Origin: 38-11 sp964539975
GTDB lineage: Bacteria > Bacillota > Clostridia > Tissierellales > Dethiosulfatibacteraceae
Direction of reading: 5' to 3'
NCBI GenBank assembly: GCA_964539975.1
Contig: CAZIKK010000002.1
Coordinates: 62,001-126,000, forward strand
DNA: 64,000 nt
In this document: piece by piece, positions 26,101 to 33,640 of the stretch
How positions within the stretch are numbered: the first letter of the stretch is position 1
How the letters are laid out: the number at the start of each line of letters is the position of its first letter
Position numbers and translations under genes: made by a program
Notes under the pieces: generated by a model
Told to the model about the DNA's origin: nothing
The model's database searches: none
Seen by the model: only the letters and a program-made list of their open reading frames with translations

Positions 26101-26686
26101 GAATAATGTCTTCCAATCGGTCTATATTTTCCTTTGTCTTTTCCAGTTTTTTTATTGCTTCATCTTTTCTGGTCTTGTATTTTACAATACCTGCTGCCTC
26201 TTCAATCACCTTTCTTCTGATCTCTGATTTGACACTGATGATATCTTCTACCCTTCCTTGGCCAATAATAGAGTAGCCATCTATCCCTATTCCTGTGTCC
26301 ATAAACAGCTCTTTGATTTCTTTTAGACGCACACCTTTGTTATTCAGTAAATATTCACTTTCTCCACTCCGATAAAGCCTCCTTTTTACACTTACTTCTG
26401 TGTACGGCAGGGCCAATCGATTGCTTGAATTGTCAAATATTAAATCCACTTCTGCATACCCAAGTGGTTTTCTTGTTTCTGTACCTGCAAAAATGACATC
26501 TTCCATTTTTGATCCTCTTAATGTTTTAGGGCTTTGTTCTCCCATAACCCATTTAAAAGCATCTGAGATGTTGCTTTTGCCACTTCCATTTGGTCCAACG
26601 ACTGCAGTCAACTCTGAGTTGATTTTGACAACTGTTTTTTCTGGAAATGATTTGAATCCGTTGATAACTATTTCTTTTAGATGCAT
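23117..26686 (-). CDS. smc: Chromosome segregation protein SMC
   Basis: Condensin ATPase that compacts and resolves the chromosome. The ATG at 26686 (MHLKEIVINGFKSFPEKT) follows AAGGAG at 8 nt; the open frame extends 30 nt further but without an SD. 1189 residues. Walker A GPNGSGKS is at 31-38. Two long coiled-coil arms flank the hinge, which starts near VVGVVAELIE and ends with GGAITGGTIRKSG. The C-terminal head has LSGGEKALTAIALLFAI and Walker B FCILDEIEAALDDANV. Confidence 0.98.
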   Translation of the reverse strand: MHLKEIVINGFKSFPEKTVVKINSELTAVVGPNGSGKSNISDAFKWVMGEQSPKTLRGSKMEDVIFAGTETRKPLGYAEVDLIFDNSSNRLALPYTEVSVKRRLYRSGESEYLLNNKGVRLKEIKELFMDTGIGIDGYSIIGQGRVEDIISVKSEIRRKVIEEAAGIVKYKTRKDEAIKKLEKTKENIDRLEDIIQEIAYRIGPLKKQKECAQLYLNYKSDLKNRELNLFSREYEKSKVFLDSLQNQLEMKQRELENEKKVLKKNNAGFEELIEALKGAEVEKKNLEEKLNNIQSDFFDNKSQLNVFDEKIIFYGKEQERINENIRISENLIGELNSECDKFKVEASRIQQSIDRATLELEKYNKELNAFLESSSHNLIRIDEEKNEIYVGYNQQTELKSRLNTLDALLENVEQRKFDLAQEKREIDEISEKTSIQINQMAKQRTASTEALESNKVCLEKMRDKFRQVEILMSNADQESKKIEYKINQSSSRKDFVMRLQDEYGGYFKSVQDLMVASKRVESLKKSVVGVVAELIETDSDYEKSLKVALGSALQFVVIKNEKQAGKVIEFLKSKNIGRVTLLPLDTIKARGLTIKEKKALNVKGCLGTLNTYLKYDHSYSNIIDFLLGRVILADNIHNALSISKVINYSAKIVTLEGEVINTGGAITGGTIRKSGNNLLNRNKEIREIEAELNQYNKELSSCQLEKKQHRDSRDKCTKEIEIIKTKCSQIEKTTVELTSTIKHKEEEIAQIKKNQLKLKENIDYLNTENRRYKSEKEAIEEDLKHLHIKIKRQEQDLDDKNSHYKNIQEEIETLKQKVSDKRIEISERANRILTVKNEIASKERAIHEQNMRIDENNKQKEDLSETIASIETEIQRLNIENERLTLKMTEHKTELNHFNHIQAEKQEKIYDYQKQINNSNRMIGELDTEINRIILKIESAESKLLSLTEGIWEEYETNYAMSLDFRDDSISLNKLNNDVKEIKRKIKVLGDINLNAIEEYRQVNERFMFLTNQSNDLNEAKAKLEGIIKDLTVKMKKQFEEEYQKIRHHFKNVFLNLFNGGKADIVLTDEQDALNSDIEIYAQPPGKALNKISLLSGGEKALTAIALLFAILKTNPTPFCILDEIEAALDDANVHRFARYLKDFSKETQFLVITHRKGTMEYVDTLYGATMEELGVTKLIAIQLSDYSS

Positions 26687-26708
26687 TTCTAGTCTCCTTG
26701 CTTGATTC

Positions 26709-27806
26709 TCACACATCTTTCATCCACACGGCTGCATTTTTCTCGTAAAAAGTATTCATCAATTCAGTTTCATATAAAAGATATGTCTCGTTGTCTGTTT
26801 TGATGCTTATCATCCCATCCAAAGCGCTATTATTCAGTATAAATGCAATCCGTTTAATATTTAAGTGTTTTTTAAGCAAAATCAACCCATTCTTTTTTTG
26901 ACCTGCTATTATATTGTATAGACTCTCGTTACAAGAAATAGACCAACTCTCATTTGAGGCTGATTTCATTCGATGTACAAGTGCCGTCACATAAATATTG
27001 GTTAATACCATTTGCTTAAAAGCTGGATGAAAAGGACCTGCTATTACAGCTTTATCATAATTGATTTCCTCGGTTGGTTGCAACCCCATTCGTATCACTT
27101 CTACTCCATGATATCGATACATACAATAAAGAACGGCAACTTGCTTGATGCTTTCTTCCAAAGATAACGGATTAAAATCTTTGTTTGCGTGAAGTGTTTC
27201 AAACATAGTGTCTTTTAGTACTAATGTTGGATAAATTCTTGTTATCTCAGGTCTTAGCTTTATAGAGTCCCTTACCGTCTGAATGTCTTTGTTGAAATTG
27301 CTTCCATATAAGCCAGGCATCACTTGGTGCCCAAGTCTAAGCCCGTTTTCTCTTATCATGATGGATGCCCGAATAATGTCTTGATAGGTGTGTCCGCGAT
27401 TGATTAGTTTTAGCACATTATCATTTGTTGATTGCACACCTATCTCAACTGTGTCTACGTAATAATCTTTTAATTCTCTGATAATTTCACTATCTACAGC
27501 GTCCGGTCTCGTTGATATCCTAAATTGTTTAATTTGGTTATTCTCTTTCAATTCTTTGGCAAATTTCAATAACTCAACTCTTAAGCTTGGTTCAATTGCT
27601 GTAAAGCTACCACCATAATATGCCAGCTCCAATTCCTTTCCTATATTGTACGGAGCATTGATTTTTTCTCCTGTTTCCCTTTTAATTCTGTCTACAGATA
27701 AATCATCATAACAATTCGTTATTCTTTTTTGATTGCAAAAAAAACAATCATTTGGGCACCCTCTGTGTGGAACAAAAATAGGAATGATCCTTCTCTTAGA
27801 ACTCAC
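26709..27806 (-). CDS. Radical SAM protein, Elp3-like, function unknown
   Basis: 365 residues. N-terminal radical-SAM cluster motif with Cys17, Cys21 and Cys24 (CPNDCFFC), followed by LELAYYGGSFTAIEP and RISTRPDAVD, which match the Elp3/HemN-like radical-SAM group. MPGLYGSN and RIYPTLVLKDTMFE continue the pattern. There is no room for the GNAT acetyltransferase domain of true Elp3, so tRNA wobble modification cannot be assumed. The start is GTG at 27806 behind GGGGGAG. It overlaps rnc by 11 nt and ends 22 nt before the smc ATG, a placement I recall from other Clostridia. Confidence 0.85.
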   Translation of the reverse strand: MSSKRRIIPIFVPHRGCPNDCFFCNQKRITNCYDDLSVDRIKRETGEKINAPYNIGKELELAYYGGSFTAIEPSLRVELLKFAKELKENNQIKQFRISTRPDAVDSEIIRELKDYYVDTVEIGVQSTNDNVLKLINRGHTYQDIIRASIMIRENGLRLGHQVMPGLYGSNFNKDIQTVRDSIKLRPEITRIYPTLVLKDTMFETLHANKDFNPLSLEESIKQVAVLYCMYRYHGVEVIRMGLQPTEEINYDKAVIAGPFHPAFKQMVLTNIYVTALVHRMKSASNESWSISCNESLYNIIAGQKKNGLILLKKHLNIKRIAFILNNSALDGMISIKTDNETYLLYETELMNTFYEKNAAVWMKDV

Positions 27807-28497
27807 TTATGCTCCCCCTATTAATTAACGCCGACTTTGCCGCTTCTTGTTCGGAAGCTTTCTTGGTCTTTCCTACACCTTTTCCTATAACCTTTTTATC
27901 GAGATATGCCTTGACATAGAACTTCTTGTCATGATCCGGTCCCTCTTCTTTATAAACATTATAGCGGATCCTATGTTCCGAATTCTCTTTTTGAACAATT
28001 TCTTGTAACCTAGTTTTAAAATCTAGATTCAATCGTCCTTTTTCTGCCATTCCAATATAATCCTGAAACATCCATAAAAATACTTCCTTAACTTGATCAA
28101 AGCCACTATCAAGATACACAGCGGCAATCAATGCTTCAACAGCATCGGCAAGTATTGATTTTCTAGTTCTTCCACCTGTTGCTTCTTCTCCTTTTCCCAA
28201 AACGAGGCGATCTCCAAGTTTCAGTTTTATTGCGATATCATACAATACTTCTTCACACACAACTTTGGATCTTAACCGTGTAAGTCTTCCTTCCGGATAA
28301 TCTGGAAACGTCATAAACAAATAATGACTTATCATTATTTCTAAAACCGCGTCACCTAAAAACTCCAATCGTTCATTGTTCACATATTCCCCTTCATTCT
28401 CATTTGAAAACGAACTATGTGTCAATGCTTGAGCCAATAACTGTGTATTTTTGAATTTATAGTTGATGAGTTGCTCTTCATCATATTTTTGTGACAT
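27796..28497 (-). CDS. rnc: Ribonuclease III
   Basis: Double-strand-specific endoribonuclease for rRNA and mRNA processing. The ATG at 28497 (MSQKYDEEQL) follows GGAGG at 5-nt spacing. 233 residues. Signature NNERLEFLGDAVLE; a second acidic site is in ADAVEALIAAVYLD; the dsRNA-binding domain is C-terminal (DFKTRLQEIVQ...GKGVGKTKKASEQEAA). It is the head of the rnc-radical SAM-smc-ftsY unit. Confidence 0.97.
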   Translation of the reverse strand: MSQKYDEEQLINYKFKNTQLLAQALTHSSFSNENEGEYVNNERLEFLGDAVLEIMISHYLFMTFPDYPEGRLTRLRSKVVCEEVLYDIAIKLKLGDRLVLGKGEEATGGRTRKSILADAVEALIAAVYLDSGFDQVKEVFLWMFQDYIGMAEKGRLNLDFKTRLQEIVQKENSEHRIRYNVYKEEGPDHDKKFYVKAYLDKKVIGKGVGKTKKASEQEAAKSALINRGSISEF

Positions 28498-28572
28498 ATT
28501 TACCTCCGAAACAAACACGGATGAAACATTAAAACCATTTAATATCTCATCACTATTTGTCTATACTCAATA

Positions 28573-28595
28573 AAAGTCCTGAATATCAGGACTTT
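28573..28595 (-). terminator. Terminator after acpP
   Basis: AAAGTCCTGA-TAT-TCAGGACTTT, a perfect 10-bp stem followed by TATTG. The acpP TAA stop lies in the 5' arm. It ends the plsX-acpP unit; rnc then needs its own promoter, which I could not place with confidence. Confidence 0.75.
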
Positions 28596-28824
28596 AGTCA
28601 ATTTTATTCTCAATGTACTCGATTGCATCTCTTACGGTTTTGATTTTTTCCGCATCTTCGTCATCTATCTCGATGCCGTATTCATCTTCCATCCCCATTA
28701 TAAGTTCCACCAGTGCGATGGAATCCGCTTCTAAATCTTCAATAAACAGAGTATCCATTGTAATGACTGTGTTTTCTTCTAGATTTAACCGTTCTATGAT
28801 TAGTTTTTTAATTGTTTCAAACAT
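28594..28824 (-). CDS. acpP: Acyl carrier protein
   Basis: Carries acyl chains in fatty-acid and phospholipid synthesis. 76 acidic residues. Ser35 in LEADSIALVEL is the 4'-phosphopantetheine site (DS motif; the usual DSL is DSI here). GGAGGTG precedes the ATG, which overlaps the plsX stop (TAATG), so expression is coupled. fabD and fabG, often between plsX and acpP, are absent here. Confidence 0.96.
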   Translation of the reverse strand: MFETIKKLIIERLNLEENTVITMDTLFIEDLEADSIALVELIMGMEDEYGIEIDDEDAEKIKTVRDAIEYIENKID

Positions 28825-29825
28825 TAGTTGTTCTCACCTCCTAGTCGAATTTGGCTCCTAATAACCTCATTAACCTTATTGTCTACAAATATTTTTGCTT
28901 GCCTAATTGCATTCATGATTGCTATATCATTTGAACTTCCATGTGCCTTAATAATCGGTTTTTGAATCCCAAGCAGTGGTGCACCGCCATATTCTGTGTA
29001 GTCAAATTTATCTCTTAATGACTTGACTGAATCTTTAATTAGCAAGCCTCCAATTTTGCCTTTTGTGGTTTTTAATAACTCTTGCTTAATCTGCTTCATA
29101 ACTTCATGCATCACACCTTCAGTTAGTTTCAAAATAACATTCCCCACAAAACCATCACATAGCAAAATATCTGCTTCATTTAAAAGTATGTCTCTTGCCT
29201 CCACGCTTCCAATAAAATTCAAATCGGAATTTTCTAGCAAGGCAGTCGTATCTATCACTAGCTTATTCCCTTTGCCTGCTTCAGTTCCTATATTCACAAT
29301 CCCAACACGCGGAGAGTGTATGTTAAGAACCTTCTCCATATACACTTGTCCCATCATAGCAAACTGTTTCAAAAATATAGGTTTGCAATCCACATTAGCT
29401 CCCGCATCCATTAGCAAACTAAACCTGTCCCCATTTGGAAACAAAGGCGCCAAGCAAGGCCTTTCTATACCTTCCAGTCTTCCTACAATAAATAGTCCTC
29501 CACTAAGTAATGCTCCTGTACTCCCCGCTGAAACCAAAGCGTCTCCATCACCAGACTTTAGTGCATTCATTGCTTTTACTATAGAGGAGTCTTTCTTGGT
29601 TCTTATTGCTTTTACAGGTTTATCTTCGTTTGTGATAATTTCCTCGGCAGGCACAATATCTATTTTTCTTAAGACAGTTGAGTCCTTCGTCAAATAATGC
29701 TTGATTTCAGATTCTTTACCAACCAATGTAATATCAACGTCAAATTTTTGTATTGCCAAGCATGAGCCTTTAACGATTTCAGATGGCGCATTATCTCCAC
29801 CCATTGCATCTACTATTACTCTCAT
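28824..29825 (-). CDS. plsX: Phosphate acyltransferase PlsX
   Basis: Converts acyl-ACP to acyl-phosphate, the donor for PlsY (whose gene is at 63.4-64.0 kb). 333 residues. MRVIVDAMGGDNAPSEIVKG is the family N-terminus; SAGSTGALLSGG and VNIGTEAGKG are further signatures. GAGGTG precedes the ATG. It has its own promoter immediately after the rpmF terminator. fapR, its usual regulator and neighbour in Bacillus, is not present. Confidence 0.97.
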   Translation of the reverse strand: MRVIVDAMGGDNAPSEIVKGSCLAIQKFDVDITLVGKESEIKHYLTKDSTVLRKIDIVPAEEIITNEDKPVKAIRTKKDSSIVKAMNALKSGDGDALVSAGSTGALLSGGLFIVGRLEGIERPCLAPLFPNGDRFSLLMDAGANVDCKPIFLKQFAMMGQVYMEKVLNIHSPRVGIVNIGTEAGKGNKLVIDTTALLENSDLNFIGSVEARDILLNEADILLCDGFVGNVILKLTEGVMHEVMKQIKQELLKTTKGKIGGLLIKDSVKSLRDKFDYTEYGGAPLLGIQKPIIKAHGSSNDIAIMNAIRQAKIFVDNKVNEVIRSQIRLGGENN

Positions 29826-29854
29826 TCTTCACCTCTGCCTTTTTCTCAGTTTTT

Positions 29855-29883
29855 AGTATACCTTAGTCCCTATAAGTTTGCAA
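29855..29883 (-). promoter_or_regulatory. Promoter of plsX-acpP
   Basis: TTGCAA (29878-29883), 17-nt spacer, TATACT (29855-29860), starting 6 nt after the rpmF terminator stem. No FapR-like inverted repeat is present. Confidence 0.75.
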
Positions 29884-29888
29884 CAAAA

Positions 29889-29918
29889 ATGAAGATAGTG
29901 TCTTAACACTATCTTCAT
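29889..29918 (-). terminator. Terminator after rpmF
   Basis: ATGAAGATAGTGT-TAAG-ACACTATCTTCAT, a perfect 13-bp stem followed by TTTTGTT. It closes the yceD-rpmF unit just before the plsX promoter. Confidence 0.9.
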
Positions 29919-29923
29919 CTTAA

Positions 29924-30100
29924 TTATACGCTCAAAACTTCTTTCCCATCATAGTATCCGCATTCTCTACAGACTCTGTGAGGAAGCTTCATTTCATGAC
30001 ATTGTGGACAAGCTACAAACCCAGTGACTTTCACTCTTTCTTTTGTGGTTCGTCTCTTGTCTCTTCTTGCTTTTGAGACTTTTCTTTTTGGTACTGCCAT
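29924..30100 (-). CDS. rpmF: 50S ribosomal protein L32
   Basis: 58 residues, read directly from the sequence. MAVPKRKVSKARRDKRR is the family N-terminus; the zinc ribbon is CPQC (31-34) with CREC (44-47). The ATG at 30100 is preceded by AAGGAGGTG. It lies 5 nt after yceD, the near-universal pairing. The zinc-binding C+ form is seen, so this is not the zinc-independent paralogue. Confidence 0.96.
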   Translation of the reverse strand: MAVPKRKVSKARRDKRRTTKERVKVTGFVACPQCHEMKLPHRVCRECGYYDGKEVLSV

Positions 30101-30105
30101 ATGAA

Positions 30106-30600
30106 TTACACCTCCTTATCTAATAGTTTTATCAACTCTTGAAAACGCGGATCTACCTTGTTTTCGTCACAATTACAAATCTCGTGATTTTTATTGGAAC
30201 CACATTTGGTACAAATGCCTTTACACTCTTCATGGCACAAAACTTTAATTGGCTTCGTTAAATAAATCATTTCGCTTATTGCATCGTTAAGATTGATAGT
30301 GTCTTGTTTCATGTTCACTGTTAAAGCATCGTCATCTTCTATATCGATGGCAACTTCAAAAGCTGTATTGACCATATGGACAAAAGGCTTGTTGCATCGC
30401 GCGCAATTTTCTTCATACTTATAGGTCATCGCTACATTTGCAAATAGATTACCATCAACTTTTGAAACCAGAACATCACATGTTACATCATCTGTCAAAA
30501 CAATGGATTTGTCTACTTCAACTTTCGTTTTGTCAACAACAAATCGATAATCGCAAGTTAATTCTTTTGAATCTAAAAAACTCGTTAAATCTAATATCAC
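30106..30600 (-). CDS. yceD: YceD family protein (DUF177)
   Basis: 164 residues. Family role: linked to 23S rRNA accumulation and to rpmF by position; mechanism unclear. It has CARCNKPF in the middle and a cysteine cluster near the end (CHEECKGICTKCGSN), as in other Gram-positive members that bind zinc. The start is GTG at 30600 after GAGGTG. It is the first gene after a full-consensus promoter. Confidence 0.88.
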   Translation of the reverse strand: MILDLTSFLDSKELTCDYRFVVDKTKVEVDKSIVLTDDVTCDVLVSKVDGNLFANVAMTYKYEENCARCNKPFVHMVNTAFEVAIDIEDDDALTVNMKQDTINLNDAISEMIYLTKPIKVLCHEECKGICTKCGSNKNHEICNCDENKVDPRFQELIKLLDKEV

Positions 30601-30626
30601 TTTTTCACCTCAAGATTGCAAAGAAA

Positions 30627-30655
30627 ATTATATGTAAATATCAAGCTTTTGTCAA
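30627..30655 (-). promoter_or_regulatory. Full-consensus sigma-A promoter of yceD-rpmF
   Basis: TTGACA (30650-30655), exactly 17 nt, TATAAT (30627-30632): no mismatch in either box. It starts at the ackA stop codon. Confidence 0.93.
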
Positions 30656-30656
30656 G

Positions 30657-31850
30657 CTATTTAACTAATAATTCAGTATCTCTTGCAATCATCAATTCTT
30701 CGTTTGTTGGAATTACAAAAACTTCAACCTTTGAATCATCTTTCGAAATTAATGCTTCTTTGCCTCTAACGTTGTTCTTTTCTTTATCAATTTCTATACC
30801 CATGAATTCCAAGCCTTCACAGATTTTTTCTCGAGCACTTATTGAATTTTCTCCCAAGCCAGCAGTAAATATGACAACATCTAATCCTCCCATTGCCGCT
30901 GCGTAGCTACCAATGTATTTTTTAACAATGTAATAATATTTTTCCAACGCTAAAACCGCTCGTTTATTTCCTTTTTCTGCTGCTTCTTCAATATCTCTGA
31001 AGTCACTGCTAACACCTGACAAACCTAATACACCTGACTCTTTGTTGATTAGATTATTCACACCTTCTATAGTTAGTTTCTTCTTTTCCATCAAAAAAGT
31101 AATGATAGCAGGATCCATGGAGCCACTCCTCGTCCCCATTGCCAATCCTTCTAATGGCGTTAAACCCATACTTGTATCAATAGATACGCCATCTTTAATA
31201 GCCGCTAGACTCGCGCCATTTCCTAAGTGGCAAGTGACTATTTTTAAGTCTTTGATGTCTTTCCCTGTTATTTCGCCTACTCTTTGGGAAACATATTTAT
31301 GAGAGGTTCCGTGAAATCCATATTTTCTTATTCCGAGTTCTTTATACAGCTCGTATGGCAGTGGGTAAATAAAAGAATACTCTGGCATTGTTTGATGGAA
31401 AGCTGTATCGAAAACACCCACCATAGGAACACCTGGCATCAACTCTTGACAAGCTTTTATTCCTATTATGTTTGGTGGATTGTGAAGAGGTGCCAACTCT
31501 ATACAATCTTCCATGGCTTGTACGACTTCCTCTGTGATAATAACCGATCCCGAAAATTTTTCTCCTCCGTGAACCACTCTATGTCCAACGGCTTGAATTT
31601 CTTTCAAAGACTTAATAGCACCAATTTCTTTATCAACAATTGTATCTAAAACCAACCTGATGGCTTCCTTATGATTGGGCATTGGCTCTTCGATTACTAC
31701 TTTTTCTTTTCCAGTTGTTTCATGTTTAATTCGACTTCCCTCAATTCCGATTCTTTCTGCAAGCCCAATAGCTAAAACAGATTCTTTTTCCATATCAAGT
31801 AATTGATACTTGAGTGATGAGCTTCCACAATTGATTACTAATATGTTCAT
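30657..31850 (-). CDS. ackA: Acetate kinase
   Basis: Converts acetyl-phosphate plus ADP to acetate plus ATP. 397 residues. Motifs: LVINCGSSSLKYQL (4-17), GHRVVHGGEKFSGS, VFDTAFHQTMP, GFHGTSHKYVS, THLGNGAS-type CHLGNGASLAAI, and GMRSGSMDP-type GTRSGSMDP. AAGGAGG precedes the ATG. pta, which often precedes it, is not adjacent; the gene upstream is the divergent tmcAL. Acetyl-phosphate would then come from a pta elsewhere or from another source such as glycine reductase (inference). Confidence 0.97.
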   Translation of the reverse strand: MNILVINCGSSSLKYQLLDMEKESVLAIGLAERIGIEGSRIKHETTGKEKVVIEEPMPNHKEAIRLVLDTIVDKEIGAIKSLKEIQAVGHRVVHGGEKFSGSVIITEEVVQAMEDCIELAPLHNPPNIIGIKACQELMPGVPMVGVFDTAFHQTMPEYSFIYPLPYELYKELGIRKYGFHGTSHKYVSQRVGEITGKDIKDLKIVTCHLGNGASLAAIKDGVSIDTSMGLTPLEGLAMGTRSGSMDPAIITFLMEKKKLTIEGVNNLINKESGVLGLSGVSSDFRDIEEAAEKGNKRAVLALEKYYYIVKKYIGSYAAAMGGLDVVIFTAGLGENSISAREKICEGLEFMGIEIDKEKNNVRGKEALISKDDSKVEVFVIPTNEELMIARDTELLVK

Positions 31851-31891
31851 CGCATGCTCCTCCTTAAATAATTGTTATAACTGACTGTTAT

Positions 31892-31920
31892 ATAGTAATA
31901 TAATTCTGTTAATAAATCAA
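31892..31920 (-). promoter_or_regulatory. Promoter of ackA
   Basis: TTGATT (31915-31920), 17-nt spacer, TACTAT (31892-31897) on the minus strand. A moderate match in a very AT-rich divergent region. Confidence 0.5.
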
Positions 31921-31930
31921 CATTAATAGT

Positions 31931-31959
31931 TTGTTCTGTTTTCTCTTTTATTATATACT
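31931..31959 (+). promoter_or_regulatory. Promoter of tmcAL
   Basis: TTGTTC (31931-31936), 17-nt spacer, TATACT (31954-31959). The predicted start is only about 12 nt before the chosen ATG, giving a very short leader. Confidence 0.6.
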
Positions 31960-31977
31960 ATCATGTAGGTGATGAAT

Positions 31978-33189
31978 ATGAAAAACGTGGCAATTATTGC
32001 AGAATTCAATCCTTTTCACAACGGACATTCCTACATGATTGAACAATTAAAAGCACAAAAGAATCCTGACTGCATTGTCATTGTCATGAGTGGCAATTTT
32101 GTACAAAGAGGCGATCTCGCCATCATTGATAAATGGCGGCGTGCTTTCTGTGCCATTCAAGCTGGTGCAAACCTAGTCATAGAACTGCCTGCTCCTTTTG
32201 CCAATCAAAATGCACAAATGTTTTCAGAAGGTGCTTTTGGGATTCTATCCAAACTAAATATTGACCATCTTTGCTTTGGAACAGAATCCAGTGATTTGTC
32301 GTCAATCATACGGACAGCCAAAATGATAAATTGCGAATCTAAAGAACAGAGCGATCATCTAAACTACTTGTTAAAAAAAGGTCATTCCTATCCAAAGGCT
32401 TTGGCGACTGTATTTGGTGACTTAGCTGAGGATGTCTTGACAAAGCCTAATAACACTTTGGCTGTTGAATACTTAAAAGCAATGACAAAATTCTCCCCAG
32501 AAATGAAACCTTACAATATTCACAGAATTGGAGCCGACTACCATTCAAAACATGTTCGTGAGAATTTTTCAAGTGCAACTGCAATAAGAGCTTCTTGCTT
32601 CAGCGGTGAGCTTAAAAATATTGCTGGAAATGTCCCGTCGTACTCATTTGATGTTTTGAAAGATTTTTTTTCCATCTATGCTAAGTTCAATTCTTTCGAT
32701 CATTTATTTAACGCACTCAAATACCGAATTCTTACAGCTACTCCGGAAGAATTGTCTCATATTTATGATGTGACTGAAGGAATTGAAAATCGTTTGATTA
32801 AGTTAATTTCCTCCCATACATCTCTAAATGGTTTTCTTTCTGCTCTGAAAACTAAGCGCTACACTCATTTGCGCTTGAGAAGGATACTCTTGAATACCTT
32901 GTTGTTGTTGAACCAAGAAACATTCAATACATTGGATCCTACAGAAATTCAGCATGCGAAAATCTTGGCATTTGACCAAGCTGGAAGGTCTTTCATAAAA
33001 GAAAATCGCAACCAAATTTACTTTATCTCAAAGCAATCAGATTATAAGCATTTCAAGCCAACAAGGACAGATGCCTTTATTCGTGATTTTACTAATTTCT
33101 CGTCGAGGCTATATTATTTTGCGCTAAACTCCAACTCTATCAATCAAGAATTAATTATAAACCCTTATATGAAAAAAGATGGTTTTTGA
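31978..33189 (+). CDS. tmcAL: tRNA(Met) cytidine acetate ligase TmcAL (YlbM)
   Basis: Uses acetate and ATP to form ac4C34 on elongator tRNA-Met (known for Bacillus TmcAL). The ATG at 31978 (MKNVAIIAEFNPFHNGH) sits 6-7 nt after TAGGTG; two start-like codons lie just upstream. 403 residues. The nucleotidyltransferase-type HNGH is at 14-17; IVMSGNFVQRGDLAI and ELPAPFANQNA follow. Lies divergent to ackA, whose product is acetate, the TmcAL substrate; the functional link is only suggestive. Confidence 0.93.
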   Translation: MKNVAIIAEFNPFHNGHSYMIEQLKAQKNPDCIVIVMSGNFVQRGDLAIIDKWRRAFCAIQAGANLVIELPAPFANQNAQMFSEGAFGILSKLNIDHLCFGTESSDLSSIIRTAKMINCESKEQSDHLNYLLKKGHSYPKALATVFGDLAEDVLTKPNNTLAVEYLKAMTKFSPEMKPYNIHRIGADYHSKHVRENFSSATAIRASCFSGELKNIAGNVPSYSFDVLKDFFSIYAKFNSFDHLFNALKYRILTATPEELSHIYDVTEGIENRLIKLISSHTSLNGFLSALKTKRYTHLRLRRILLNTLLLLNQETFNTLDPTEIQHAKILAFDQAGRSFIKENRNQIYFISKQSDYKHFKPTRTDAFIRDFTNFSSRLYYFALNSNSINQELIINPYMKKDGF

Positions 33190-33197
33190 CCATCTTT
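33175..33197. terminator. Shared terminator for tmcAL and the coiled-coil gene
   Basis: AAAGATGG/CCATCTTT, an 8-bp stem with a 7-nt loop. On the minus strand a run of T follows (TTTTTT), so it clearly terminates the coiled-coil gene; on the plus strand only TTTA follows. It includes the tmcAL TGA stop in the loop and reaches the minus-strand stop. Confidence 0.75.
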
Positions 33198-33639
33198 ACA
33201 TGTTGTTTAGTTCTTCTCTGTTCTCTACCAGCTGTTTAAGCATGGACTCCATCCCTTCTTGAGTCCTTTCAAATAGTCGATCACAATACGAAAGTGTTTC
33301 CGTCTTTATTTCGAAGGCGGTTTGTCTGGCTTTGTCTTCTATTTCCTTAGCCCGTTGCTCTGCCAGCTTTGTTAGTTCATGATCATCAATCAGCAACTCC
33401 TGACGATGCATGGCATCATTGATAATCTTTGACGCTTCCGATTGCGTTTCTGATAAAATCCTTTGCCGTTCTTCTTTAATCCATGAAGCTTGTTTGATTT
33501 CATCTGGTAATTTGATTCTCATGTCTGTAATCAATTCAAGCACTTCTTCTTTGTCTACCAATACTTTGTTGGACATGGGAAGCTTCGAGGCTTCTTCCAC
33601 GATGTCTTCAATCCTTTCAAGCAATTCCAATATTTCCAC
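33196..33639 (-). CDS. Uncharacterised coiled-coil protein next to coaD
   Basis: 147 residues, soluble and almost wholly helical. An N-terminal segment MEILELLERIEDIVEEASKL leads to LPDEIKQASWIKEERQRIL, then a long heptad-rich region with Gln, Lys and Glu (SEASKIINDA, RAKEIEDKARQTAFEI). It resembles ATP-synthase b-subunit stalks or DivIVA-like coiled coils in style. I recall similar proteins in this position in other Clostridia but no function. It starts 1 nt after coaD ends and ends at a strong terminator. Confidence 0.75.
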   Translation of the reverse strand: MEILELLERIEDIVEEASKLPMSNKVLVDKEEVLELITDMRIKLPDEIKQASWIKEERQRILSETQSEASKIINDAMHRQELLIDDHELTKLAEQRAKEIEDKARQTAFEIKTETLSYCDRLFERTQEGMESMLKQLVENREELNNM

Positions 33640-33640
33640 T

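Noticed and set aside
23117..26686. Repetitive-looking internal stretches of smc as repeats
   Set aside because: They are heptad coiled-coil coding sequence, not DNA repeats.
29023..29697. 224-residue open frame on the plus strand inside plsX
   Set aside because: Antisense to a clear plsX; low-complexity Ser/Pro/Phe composition, no SD, no recognisable motif.
29855..29883. Possible FapR operator at the plsX promoter
   Set aside because: TTAGTATACCTTAG is a direct rather than inverted arrangement and fapR is not linked.
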